DNA of 64,000 nucleotides from positions 32,338-96,337 of the forward strand of contig CAJUOC010000006.1 in NCBI GenBank assembly GCA_910587925.1. The letters run 5' to 3'. Position numbers and translations under genes: made by a program. This DNA is from an uncultured Muribaculaceae bacterium. GTDB lineage: Bacteria; Bacteroidota; Bacteroidia; Bacteroidales; Muribaculaceae. Position 1 is the stretch's first letter; every line of letters starts with the position of its first letter. Of the stretch, positions 17,380 through 25,344 are shown one piece after another. The notes beneath the pieces are model-generated. The model made no database searches and was not told the DNA's origin. It saw only the letters and a program-made list of their open reading frames with translations.

Positions 17380-18657
17380 ATGCGCAAGCTTTTTGTCCTG
17401 CTCGCCCTGGCGATGACCATACCGGGCACCCGAGCCGCCGGCCCAATGGCCACCAACTATACCTATGCCGAGTGCCGCGGCTCGCTCATGCCTTACCCGG
17501 CCGAGGTCAATCCGGCCGTATATCCCGACAGCCTCACGCCGGTATATATAAACCACGTCGGGCGCCACGGCGCGCGCTACCCGGCATCGTCGGCCAACTG
17601 TCACAAGCTGGCCCGCTACCTGTCGCGGGCCGACTCTCTGGGCACCATCACGCCGGCAGGCCGCCGGCTCATGCGGCTCAACGATGCCGTGATGGCGCAG
17701 AGCGAGGGCCGCTGGGGCGCGCTCGACTCGCTGGGCATGGCCGAGCAGAGGGCGATAGCCACGCGCATGTTTTACAATTTCGGCGAGGTCTTCTCGACAG
17801 CCTCGGGCGGTGCGGTGGTATCGGCCATATCGTCGTATTCGCCGCGATGCATGATGAGCATGTTCAGCTTCCTGCACCAGCTCGACCGCATGGACAACCG
17901 CATCAACTTCATCACCTCCACCGGGCGGGTCAACTCGCCGCTCATGCGCCCGTTTGATACCGATGCCGACTATCTCAAATTCCGCGCCGACTATGTATGG
18001 CGCCCGGCATACGAGGAGTACTTGCGCTCGACCTGCCCTTCGGCACCTGCGCGCAAGCTGCTCGGCGAGCGGTTTGCGTTCGGCGCCCGTGATGAGGAGC
18101 AGGACTTCTCGCTCACGGCATATTACGTGGTGGCGGGATGCGCCGCCATGGGTATGGAAGCCGATGCGTCTGATTTCTTCAGCCGCGAGGAGTACAATGC
18201 GCTGTGGTCCTGTTTCAATCTGCGTCAGTATCTCCAGCGCACTGCCTCTACGGTGAGCGCCGTACCGGCCGAGATAGCGTCCGACCTGCTGCTCGACATC
18301 ATATCGACCACCGACGCCTTTGTCGAGGGACGGGCCGATGCGGCGGCCAACCTGCGCTTCGGCCACGCCGAGACTCTCATGCCGCTGCTGTCGCTGATGC
18401 GGCTCAAAGGCTGCTACTACATGACCAACTATTTTGACACAGTGGGGCTGCACTGGCGCGACTTCGATGTGGTGCCGATGGCCGCCAACCTGCAGATGAT
18501 ACTCTTCAAGGCCAAGACCTCCGGCAGATACTATCTGCGCGTCGACCTCAACGAGCAGCCTGTGCCGCTCCAGCCGGGCTCGTCGTCGGTATACGTGCCG
18601 TGGAGCGAGGCGCGGCTTTACCTCACCCGCTGCCTGCCGCTCATCAAGCAGCCCTGA
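17380..18657 (+). CDS. Histidine-type acid phosphatase, MINPP-like phytase
   Basis: A 425-residue exported phosphatase with a signal peptide (about 1-20, LFVLLALAMTIPGTRA). The catalytic motif RHGARYP is at 62-68, where the histidine would form the phospho-enzyme. The proton donor motif is HAETLMP near residue 330; the HAE form rather than HD marks multiple inositol polyphosphate phosphatases. Such enzymes remove phosphates from inositol hexakisphosphate, a plant phosphate store reaching gut bacteria. It is likely periplasmic or outer-membrane associated. Its stop is directly adjacent to the stop of the convergent TPR gene. Confidence 0.88.
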   Translation: MRKLFVLLALAMTIPGTRAAGPMATNYTYAECRGSLMPYPAEVNPAVYPDSLTPVYINHVGRHGARYPASSANCHKLARYLSRADSLGTITPAGRRLMRLNDAVMAQSEGRWGALDSLGMAEQRAIATRMFYNFGEVFSTASGGAVVSAISSYSPRCMMSMFSFLHQLDRMDNRINFITSTGRVNSPLMRPFDTDADYLKFRADYVWRPAYEEYLRSTCPSAPARKLLGERFAFGARDEEQDFSLTAYYVVAGCAAMGMEADASDFFSREEYNALWSCFNLRQYLQRTASTVSAVPAEIASDLLLDIISTTDAFVEGRADAAANLRFGHAETLMPLLSLMRLKGCYYMTNYFDTVGLHWRDFDVVPMAANLQMILFKAKTSGRYYLRVDLNEQPVPLQPGSSSVYVPWSEARLYLTRCLPLIKQP

Positions 18658-19503
18658 TTACCGTGTAAAGAGATCTCTCACCTTCACCTCCGACGCGCCG
18701 AGCTCCACAGCCCGGCGCGCGTCTTTATGCGCCTGGTCGAGGCGGTAGCGGTCGCGGTTGAGCCAAGCGCGGTAGTAATACAGCTCGGGGTCGTCGGGAT
18801 ACAGCTTCAGCCCTTGCGTGATGATTTCGGAGGCTTCGCTCAGCTCCCCCAGGGCCAGTCGGCAGCCGGCCAGCGAGGCGTAGTACTCGGCCGCCGGGTC
18901 GGCATCAAGTATCCGCTCCAGATAGGGGATAGCCTGCCTTTCGCGGCCGGTGAGCGAGTACAGGGTACCCAGCGCAAGCGCCGTGTCGAGCGACTTTGGC
19001 GCCACACGCGCCAGGGTGGCGAAGTCGGCCTCGGCATACGCGGCCTGCCCGGCATACAGAGCTATCATGCCGCGGTAATAGCGGGCATCGGAGCAGAGCG
19101 AGTCGATGGCGATAGCCTCGGAAAAATCGGCGTAGGCATCGGCGTCGCGCCCCATCTTGAGCAGCTGTCGCCCGCGGGCGACACGTGTGGTGAGCATCGA
19201 GGGCGCGCGGTCGAGCACACGGTCGTATGTCACCAGCGACAGAGAGTCGTGGCCCAGACAGGAGTACACCGACGCCAGATTGGTGAGCAGCAGCATATTG
19301 GTGGGCGCGTCGGGCCGCACGGCCATGGCATCGCAGAGCCGCGCCGCAGCCTCGGGCCAGTCGCGCCGGGCGATGGCGCTGTCGGCCTCCTCGGTAAGGA
19401 TAAAATAGGGGTCGGAGTCGTAGTCTGTCGTATCGGCGGCAGCTGTCGCCGTGCTCAGGGTGAGTGCCGCTGAGGCCGCAAGTATCGTGATGATATGCTT
19501 CAT
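18658..19503 (-). CDS. Exported tetratricopeptide-repeat protein
   Basis: A 281-residue protein with a signal peptide (KHIITILAASAALTLSTATA) and about five to six TPR units covering most of the rest, for example ALGTLYSLTGRERQAIPYLE and LYYYRAWLNRDRYRLDQAHK. TPRs mediate protein contacts, so it is probably a periplasmic scaffold. The ATG at 19503 is chosen because it places the signal peptide at the N-terminus. It converges on the phosphatase gene with no bases between the two stop codons. No specific partner can be named. Confidence 0.78.
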   Translation of the reverse strand: MKHIITILAASAALTLSTATAAADTTDYDSDPYFILTEEADSAIARRDWPEAAARLCDAMAVRPDAPTNMLLLTNLASVYSCLGHDSLSLVTYDRVLDRAPSMLTTRVARGRQLLKMGRDADAYADFSEAIAIDSLCSDARYYRGMIALYAGQAAYAEADFATLARVAPKSLDTALALGTLYSLTGRERQAIPYLERILDADPAAEYYASLAGCRLALGELSEASEIITQGLKLYPDDPELYYYRAWLNRDRYRLDQAHKDARRAVELGASEVKVRDLFTR

Positions 19504-19526
19504 GGAGATGCAGATGTTTGATTGCT

Positions 19527-19535
19527 GCAAAGTTA
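19527..19535 (-). promoter_or_regulatory. -7 box of the exported TPR gene
   Basis: TAACTTTGC on the minus strand (19535-19527) matches the -7 consensus exactly and would give a leader of about 17-20 nt. No convincing -33 TTTG is present at the right distance. Confidence 0.45.
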
Positions 19536-19580
19536 GGCCTTTTGGTCGGGAGTGGGGTACTAATTTATTGAAAAATGTGT

Positions 19581-19612
19581 TTTGCTGTCTGAAAAATAAG
19601 TGGTAAATTTGC
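19581..19612 (+). promoter_or_regulatory. Promoter of the HU/SPOR gene
   Basis: TTTG (19581-19584), a 19-bp spacer and a perfect -7 box TAAATTTGC (19604-19612). The ATG is at 19625, so the leader would be only about 8 nt. Confidence 0.7.
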
Positions 19613-19624
19613 AGAGAAAATCAC

Positions 19625-20548
19625 ATGGAAACCATCGGACTTCACATCGACTATCTGCTGCTGCATCACAGCTGTGTGACGCTGCCGGGCCTCGGCTCGC
19701 TGCTGCGCCATGGCCGTGAGGCCGCATACGATGCCGAGCGCCGATGCTGGATGCCGCCGTCGCGCACGGTGTCGTTCAATCCCGACCTGTCGCGCACCGA
19801 CGGCCTGCTGAGCCGATCCATAGCGCGCCGCGACGGCATCTCCGACTCTGCTGCGGCGCGTATCGTGGAGCGCGGGGTAGGGGAGCTGCGCCGACGGCTC
19901 GATACCGACAGATACGTGGCGCTCGGCCATGCCGGCACTCTGCGGCTCTCGTCTGAAGGCTCGCTGTGTTTCCAACCCGCCCCGGCTCCCCGCTCCTGGA
20001 TGCCCGCGGTGGCTGTGGCCGACGCTCCGGCCGCGGCAGCAGCCGCTGTCGCAGCAGCCGCCGGCCGGTCTGTCCGCGGCAATATTTACCGCACCGTGTC
20101 CCGCATAGCGGCCTGCGTCGCCGTAGTATTTGCCCTGGGCTGGATTGTCGCCGACAATATACGCTACGGCGCCGACCGCCAGTACGCCTCGGTGGCCCCT
20201 GTGCAGCCCCGCCCGATGGTATCGCAGCCCGGCGAGGCCTCGGCCCCCATCGTATGGCACATACGCCGCCACGCCGATGCCTCGATGCCCGTGGAGCAGG
20301 CTCCCGCAGCAGCTCCTGAAGTGACCGACGCTCCCGGCTATTATCTGGTGGTGGCTTCGCTCGCCTCGCTCGACGAGGCCCGCGGATACATGGCTGCATT
20401 TCCCGGCCGCAAGCTGGGCGTGTTGAGCTCCGACGGCCGTTTCCGCGTTTACGTAGCGAAAGCAGAGTCGGCCGCGCCTCTCTATAGCGCTGCCGTATCG
20501 GACGAAATCACCCGCGACTTTCCCGCAAGCTGGGTCTGCCGCAGATAA
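19625..20548 (+). CDS. CCDC81-type HU domain / SPOR domain membrane protein
   Basis: A 307-residue protein. The first 125 residues fit the CCDC81-like prokaryotic HU fold, with IDYLLLHHSCVTLPGLGSLL, the block VSFNPDLSRTDGLLSRSIAR and VALGHAGTLRLSSEGSLCF. An alanine-rich stretch leads to one membrane segment (about 160-178, IAACVAVVFALGWIVADNI). The C-terminal 75 residues (GYYLVVASLASLDEARGYMA, then GKLGVLSSDGRFRVYVA-like pattern) resemble a SPOR domain, which binds denuded septal peptidoglycan. This layout is recurrent in Bacteroidetes and suggests a link between envelope and cell division; the DNA binding is uncertain. Confidence 0.78.
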   Translation: METIGLHIDYLLLHHSCVTLPGLGSLLRHGREAAYDAERRCWMPPSRTVSFNPDLSRTDGLLSRSIARRDGISDSAAARIVERGVGELRRRLDTDRYVALGHAGTLRLSSEGSLCFQPAPAPRSWMPAVAVADAPAAAAAAVAAAAGRSVRGNIYRTVSRIAACVAVVFALGWIVADNIRYGADRQYASVAPVQPRPMVSQPGEASAPIVWHIRRHADASMPVEQAPAAAPEVTDAPGYYLVVASLASLDEARGYMAAFPGRKLGVLSSDGRFRVYVAKAESAAPLYSAAVSDEITRDFPASWVCRR

Positions 20549-20568
20549 ATCTTACCACCCCCACCTGT

Positions 20569-21096
20569 ATGGAAACAATGCATGATTTGCTGTTGCGCCG
20601 CCACAGCATACGCCGTTACACAGACGAGCCTGTCGACGCCGGTGATGTCAAGACCATCATCGAGGCAGCCCTGCTGGCTCCGTCGTCAAAAAGTGTGCGC
20701 CCCTGGGAATTTGTACTCGTCGAGAAGCGTGAAGACCTCGAGCGCCTCGCCTCCTGCAAGGCCAACGGTACCCGCCCCATAGCCTCGTGTCCCCTGGCTG
20801 TGGTGGTATGCGCCGACCCCGCGCGCTCCGACATGTATATCGAGGACATGAGCATCACGGCCGCATACATGCAGCTCCAGGCGACCGCCCTCGGGCTGGG
20901 CGCCTGCTGGATACAGGTGCGAGGCCGCTTTACCGCCGACGGAGAAGACGCTGAGGAAATCGTGCGCGAGATACTCGGCATCCCCCCGGGCTATGTGGTG
21001 GAGTGCATCGTCACCCTCGGCCATCCCGATGAGGAGCGTCGCCCCGTAGACCCCGCCAAGCTGCTCTGGGAGAAGGTTCACACCGAGAGATGGTGA
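20569..21096 (+). CDS. Nitroreductase family protein
   Basis: A 175-residue FMN-dependent oxidoreductase. The N-terminal RRHSIRRYTDEPVDAGDVKT and APSSKSVRPWEFVLVE are the classic FMN-phosphate-binding blocks, and GLGACWIQVRGRF is the second flavin-contact region. Such enzymes form homodimers and reduce nitro compounds or quinones with NAD(P)H; the natural substrate is unknown. A second in-frame ATG lies three codons downstream. It leads a tightly packed run with the DUF2520, KdsC-like and Maf genes. Confidence 0.85.
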   Translation: METMHDLLLRRHSIRRYTDEPVDAGDVKTIIEAALLAPSSKSVRPWEFVLVEKREDLERLASCKANGTRPIASCPLAVVVCADPARSDMYIEDMSITAAYMQLQATALGLGACWIQVRGRFTADGEDAEEIVREILGIPPGYVVECIVTLGHPDEERRPVDPAKLLWEKVHTERW

Positions 21097-21863
21097 CAAG
21101 AGCCGTCATAATCGGAGCCGGCAACGTCGCTACACATCTCGCCCGCGGATTACACTCCGCAGGCATCAGCATCGCGGCGGTATGCGCGCGCCATGCCGAT
21201 ACCGCAGGCCGTCTGGCCGCGCAGGTCGGAGCGAGCGTATGCACCGCCCCGGCCGATATACCGGCCGACGCCGATCTGGTATTGATTTCGGTCAGCGATG
21301 CTGCGGTGGCCGATGTCGCCGCAGCCCTGCCCGTGACAGGCGCCGTCGTGGCCCATACATCGGGCAGTGTGCCTATCGAGGCATTGTCTGCCCGGCATCC
21401 CCGGGCGGCCGTGCTGTATCCGCTACAGACTTTCTCACGCGATGTCGAGGTCGACCTCGCCCGGGTACCGCTGTTTACCGAGGCGACGGATGCCTCGGCG
21501 CTGGATGCGATAGATGGCGTGGCCAGGCGGCTGTCGGCGTCGGTCTTCCATGCCGACAGCGACAAGCGGCGTCACCTGCATGTGGCCGGGGTGATGGCAT
21601 GCAACTTCCCGGTGTATCTGCTGGAGCAGTGCCGTGAGGTGCTCGGGCAGGCCGGTTTTCCGCTCGAGGTGGTGCGTCCGCTCGTGGAGGCGACTCTCGA
21701 CAAGGCATTTGCCATCGGCCCGCGTGAAGCCATGACAGGCCCCGCGCGCCGCGGCGATATGGATGTCGCGCGCTCGCACGAGCAGATGCTGCCCGCCCCC
21801 GTGGCTCATATATACCGCCTTATCTCAACTCAAATATACGATATGTATCATGAGCAGCATTGA
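21090..21863 (+). CDS. Rossmann-fold / DUF2520 oxidoreductase-like protein
   Basis: A 257-residue protein. The N-terminal Rossmann domain opens with RAVIIGAGNVATHLARGLHS, a GxGxxA dinucleotide-binding loop. The C-terminal half (from about 125) matches DUF2520, with HLHVAGVMACNFPVYLLEQC and GPARRGDMDVARSHEQML. The organisation resembles ProC and F420-dependent reductases, but the substrate is unknown. It begins 7 bp before the nitroreductase stop and ends 14 bp into the KdsC-like gene. Confidence 0.82.
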   Translation: MVTRAVIIGAGNVATHLARGLHSAGISIAAVCARHADTAGRLAAQVGASVCTAPADIPADADLVLISVSDAAVADVAAALPVTGAVVAHTSGSVPIEALSARHPRAAVLYPLQTFSRDVEVDLARVPLFTEATDASALDAIDGVARRLSASVFHADSDKRRHLHVAGVMACNFPVYLLEQCREVLGQAGFPLEVVRPLVEATLDKAFAIGPREAMTGPARRGDMDVARSHEQMLPAPVAHIYRLISTQIYDMYHEQH

Positions 21864-22374
21864 CTACGATCTCACGCTCATACGCGGCATCGCCTTTGAT
21901 GTCGACGGCGTACTCTCACCTGCCACGGTCACCCTGGGCGACGACGGCATACCCCGGCGCATGGCCAATCTGCGCGACGGATATGCCATGGTGCAGGCTG
22001 CGCGCGCCGGCTTGCATATGGCTGTCATCTCCGGCGGCGACAGCGAGGCGCTGCGCCGTCGATTCGATATAATCGGCATCAGCGACGTGCACCTCGGCGC
22101 GGGCGACAAGCTGCCGCTGCTGCTGGGCTGGATGGAGCGCCGCGGTCTGCGGCCCGAGCAGGTCGCCTATATGGGCGACGACGTGCCCGATGTGGCGCCG
22201 ATGCGCCATGTAGGGCTGCCGATAGCGCCGGCCGATGCCTGTGCCGACGCTATTATGGCGGCCCGCCACGTGACCCGCGCCGCCGGCGGATACGGCGCCG
22301 CGCGTGAGGTCATCGAGCAGATACTGCGCGCTCGCGGCCTGTGGGCCGAGGCGCCTGCCAATTCCGGTCAATAA
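21850..22374 (+). CDS. kdsC: KdsC-like HAD phosphatase (KDO-8-phosphate phosphatase family)
   Basis: A 174-residue HAD hydrolase without a large cap, the usual KdsC length. Motif I is FDVDGVLSPATV near residues 17-28, motif II includes AVISGGDSEALRRRF, and motif IV is MGDDVPDVAPM. KdsC removes the phosphate from KDO-8-phosphate for lipopolysaccharide core synthesis and works as a tetramer. No kdsA or kdsB is in the window, so a related sugar-phosphate phosphatase cannot be excluded. The start ATG 21850 lies inside the preceding gene's last codons. Confidence 0.8.
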   Translation: MSSIDYDLTLIRGIAFDVDGVLSPATVTLGDDGIPRRMANLRDGYAMVQAARAGLHMAVISGGDSEALRRRFDIIGISDVHLGAGDKLPLLLGWMERRGLRPEQVAYMGDDVPDVAPMRHVGLPIAPADACADAIMAARHVTRAAGGYGAAREVIEQILRARGLWAEAPANSGQ

Positions 22375-22400
22375 TCCACTTACCTCCCGACTACGTATAC

Positions 22401-22988
22401 ATGGCACTGATACTTGCATCAAAATCTCCGCGCCGCCGCGAGCTGCTCGCCATCATCGAGCCCGACTATGTGACTGCGCCCGACCGCGAGGTCGAAGAGA
22501 GCTACCCCGCCACGCTGGCGGCCGATGAGGTCCCGGCATATCTGTCGAGGCTCAAAAGCTCGGCATATCTCGACACGGCCGCCGAGGGCGACATCGTGCT
22601 CACAGCCGATACTGTGGTGATACTCGACGGCGAGATACTTGGCAAACCGCGCGACACGGCAGATGCCTGCGCCATGCTCGGCCGGCTGTCGGGCCGCACC
22701 CACCGTGTGGTGACGGGCGTGACTCTGGCTTCGCCCGGATGCGAGCCGATGACTTTCTCGTCGGTGACCGAGGTGACTTTTGCACCTCTGGCTCAAAGCG
22801 ACATTGAGAGCTACGTAGACCGCTGCCGGCCGCTCGACAAAGCCGGCGCCTACGGCATACAGGAGTGGATAGGAGCCGCCGCTGTTGAAAAAATCAACGG
22901 GAGCTACTACAATGTGGTAGGGCTCCCGCTGCATAAGCTGTTATATGCGCTGCGCGACTATCGCGCGGCGATGGTCAGTCGCCGTTGA
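22401..22988 (+). CDS. maf: Maf-like nucleotide pyrophosphatase
   Basis: A 195-residue cytoplasmic house-cleaning enzyme that hydrolyses non-canonical or pyrimidine nucleoside triphosphates such as dTTP/UTP. The N-terminal LILASKSPRRRELL is the family signature, followed by TADTVVILDGEILGKPRDTA with the catalytic aspartate, RTHRVVTGVTL, and DKAGAYGIQEWIG near the C-terminus. The ATG at 22401 gives a normal N-terminus; an upstream in-frame start lies inside the KdsC-like gene. It converges with the lipoprotein gene, overlapping by 14 bp. Confidence 0.93.
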   Translation: MALILASKSPRRRELLAIIEPDYVTAPDREVEESYPATLAADEVPAYLSRLKSSAYLDTAAEGDIVLTADTVVILDGEILGKPRDTADACAMLGRLSGRTHRVVTGVTLASPGCEPMTFSSVTEVTFAPLAQSDIESYVDRCRPLDKAGAYGIQEWIGAAAVEKINGSYYNVVGLPLHKLLYALRDYRAAMVSRR

Positions 22989-23604
22989 TTACACGGTGCA
23001 TCACCATGTCGATGTCGTGACCTGCGGCATTCTTTATTTCAAACTGGAGGGTTGTGCGGTCGCGGTCGACCTCGACGTCCTCAAGGCGTGAGTAACGTAT
23101 GAGGCTGCCGCGCACTGCCCGCTCTATCTGGCGCTGCCATATGGCTGCGGTACGTGCCGTGAGCGAGTCCACGGCCGGCTGACCGGCTCCGGTGAGCATA
23201 TTCTGGCTGAACATCACTCCGGCCGGGTCGACCTCGACCTTGAGCGAAGACATGTCAAATGCCAGCAGAAGGTCGTCGTCGCCGCTGCGGGTCCACGTGC
23301 CGCGTACTCCGGCTGTGGCCGATATGCTCACTTCGTAGGGCTCGACTGCGCCGGAGAGGCTGTCGGCCACCACGGGCTGTGTGGCATTGATGAGCGACGA
23401 CAGGTATACTCCGTTGCCGGAGTCGCCGCGGGTGAAGTCGAGCGACATGAGCGATGTGGCCGACGATGCGGCGGGTATGTCGGCCTGCAGCGACACAGGC
23501 GCGGCAGCAGTCCATGAGCCCACAAACGCATCATCGCCCGAGCACGATGCAAGGCCGAAGGCGAGCAGCGCCACGGCCGAGAGATGTAAGAAACGTCTGT
23601 CCAT
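22975..23604 (-). CDS. Hypothetical lipoprotein
   Basis: A 209-residue secreted protein with a lipobox: a hydrophobic stretch ending LAFGLASC, so cysteine 21 would be lipidated, followed by SGDD. The mature part shows alternating beta-strand patterns (GTWTRSGDDDLLLAFDMSSL, LKVEVDPAGVMFSQNMLTGA) and resembles the many small periplasmic lipoproteins of Bacteroidales. I do not recognise a specific family. It overlaps the 3' end of maf on the opposite strand. Its position near the S41 and thioredoxin-like genes may be incidental. Confidence 0.72.
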   Translation of the reverse strand: MDRRFLHLSAVALLAFGLASCSGDDAFVGSWTAAAPVSLQADIPAASSATSLMSLDFTRGDSGNGVYLSSLINATQPVVADSLSGAVEPYEVSISATAGVRGTWTRSGDDDLLLAFDMSSLKVEVDPAGVMFSQNMLTGAGQPAVDSLTARTAAIWQRQIERAVRGSLIRYSRLEDVEVDRDRTTLQFEIKNAAGHDIDMVMHRVINGD

Positions 23605-23671
23605 ATCTTTTCTATGTATGTGTGGATATATAACGCCTTCCGGGCGGGATATGTTTGCGCGGAGCCGTAAG

Positions 23672-25333
23672 TCAGCGGCCGCGGTCCCGCGCTATCATTT
23701 CAAGAGCGGTATCCAGGGCATCAGGAGCCTTGACGGAGACGTCGGGGATTACGCCGTGGATATCGCGCTCGTCGGCGTGCAACAGCCAAAACCGCTTGTA
23801 CGACACGGTGGTGCTGAGACCAGATACCGGCATACTATAGACAAGCAGGTCGCCATAGCTCACACTCATGCCCCCGGTCTCCTCTCCGACGACCGGCCCG
23901 ACGCCGCACTCCTTGAACACCCATGCAAACGACGAGGCCGACGAGAAAGTGTTATTGGACGTGAGCAGGTATACACGACCGTCGTAATGCCCTTCGGCGC
24001 GGGAGAGCGGACGTATATAGTCGGCCGAATCGGCCTGGTGGAATACCAGGCAGGGCGTGACGCCGTTGCCGATAAGCCGGGCCGAGAGCGGAGTCACGCG
24101 TATGAGGGCCTTTTCCATCTGCACAAAGGGCAGGGGAGATATGTAGCGCAGCAGCACATCGCCCACGGCGCTGTTGCCTCCGCCGTTGGCGCGCAGGTCG
24201 ATAATGAGATTGCCGATGCGCGCGTCGCGGAGAGCGGTAAACATAGAGTCGGCAAATGCGCTCATGCGACCCGCGTCGGTAAACGAGCGGAAATCCATCA
24301 CAGCCACATCGCGGGAGCGGTCGATGCTGAAGGTATAGTCGCTGCGGCTCTCCCGGCTCACCGACGGACAGCGGCTTATGATGTCGGCGCGGGTGGCAGC
24401 CGGAAAGATGTGCCGCTGTGTGCGCGACTCGCCCGGTAGCCGATACTCCACATCATAGGCGTCGGCGCCATACAGCATGTGGAAGAGTCCGTAAAAAGAA
24501 TATCCGACCCTCACGAGCTTGTAATGCTGTCGCTCCCCGCTCACATAGGGCATCATCGCATCTATCATCGTATCGGCCGGCACACCGTTGATGCTCAATA
24601 TGGCCGAGCCATAGGGGATGATTGAGTCGATGCTCGACTCACATATTATGGCGCGGTCGGAGCCGATGCGTACAAATACCGGCATACGCAGCATAGAGTC
24701 TGTGAATACGTCTTTATATGGAAACTGAAGGCAGGTATGTCCGTCGCCTATCATGGCCACCAGCGGAGCAGCAGCCCGGTAGAGCTGTAGCGGGGTCACG
24801 GAGTCGCCAAGGCTGTCCTTGGCTCGGTTTACCGCCCGCAGGAGCTGCTCCTGGGTGCATACCGAGTATATGTCGGGGTGAATCTGACTGATACCGTACA
24901 CAAGGGCATCGATGTCGAAGCGCGCCTGCTCTCGAGTGAGCTTGCCCGATGCGGCGCGGCGCGACATCTGCGGCGAGGGATGCTCGTATGGATTGGCCGC
25001 CGTGCGTATCACCCTCACGCGGGCTGTATCGCCCGAGGTGGTAATCATGGCGATGTCGGCAGAGTCCCACTCGGCGGGGCTCACGGTCAATGTATCCGTT
25101 TTGGATACAAACGCTATCCTGGCGGCGGCTGTTTCAAGTATATCGGGATTTATCTCCGGGGCGACATTCCAGCCTCCGCGTATTTCCCTGCCGTCGAGGA
25201 AAAGCCTTACGACGGAGTCGACCGGGCCGAAGACATCCGCACCGGCGTGTGCAGGTGCTACCGGGAGCAGAGCCGAGCCGGCGACAATTGTCCCGGCGAG
25301 CAGGCAGAATGATTGGCGCAATGCGTTACTCAT
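23672..25333 (-). CDS. S41 family serine peptidase, exported
   Basis: A 553-residue secreted peptidase of the C-terminal-processing (S41) family. A signal peptide covers about residues 1-28 (SFCLLAGTIVAGSALLPVAPA). The middle part carries MIGDGHTCLQFP and a PDZ-like region around AILSINGVPADTMI. The core is NLIIDLRANGGGNSAVGDVL followed by LLTSNNTFSSASSFAWVFKE, where one of the serines after NNTF is the likely nucleophile, and VVGEETGGMSVSYGDL. The ATG at 25333 is used; an in-frame TTG at 25348 would overlap the preceding stop as TTGA. It directly follows the thioredoxin-like gene. Confidence 0.85.
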   Translation of the reverse strand: MSNALRQSFCLLAGTIVAGSALLPVAPAHAGADVFGPVDSVVRLFLDGREIRGGWNVAPEINPDILETAAARIAFVSKTDTLTVSPAEWDSADIAMITTSGDTARVRVIRTAANPYEHPSPQMSRRAASGKLTREQARFDIDALVYGISQIHPDIYSVCTQEQLLRAVNRAKDSLGDSVTPLQLYRAAAPLVAMIGDGHTCLQFPYKDVFTDSMLRMPVFVRIGSDRAIICESSIDSIIPYGSAILSINGVPADTMIDAMMPYVSGERQHYKLVRVGYSFYGLFHMLYGADAYDVEYRLPGESRTQRHIFPAATRADIISRCPSVSRESRSDYTFSIDRSRDVAVMDFRSFTDAGRMSAFADSMFTALRDARIGNLIIDLRANGGGNSAVGDVLLRYISPLPFVQMEKALIRVTPLSARLIGNGVTPCLVFHQADSADYIRPLSRAEGHYDGRVYLLTSNNTFSSASSFAWVFKECGVGPVVGEETGGMSVSYGDLLVYSMPVSGLSTTVSYKRFWLLHADERDIHGVIPDVSVKAPDALDTALEMIARDRGR

Positions 25334-25344
25334 GACACGTTTTT

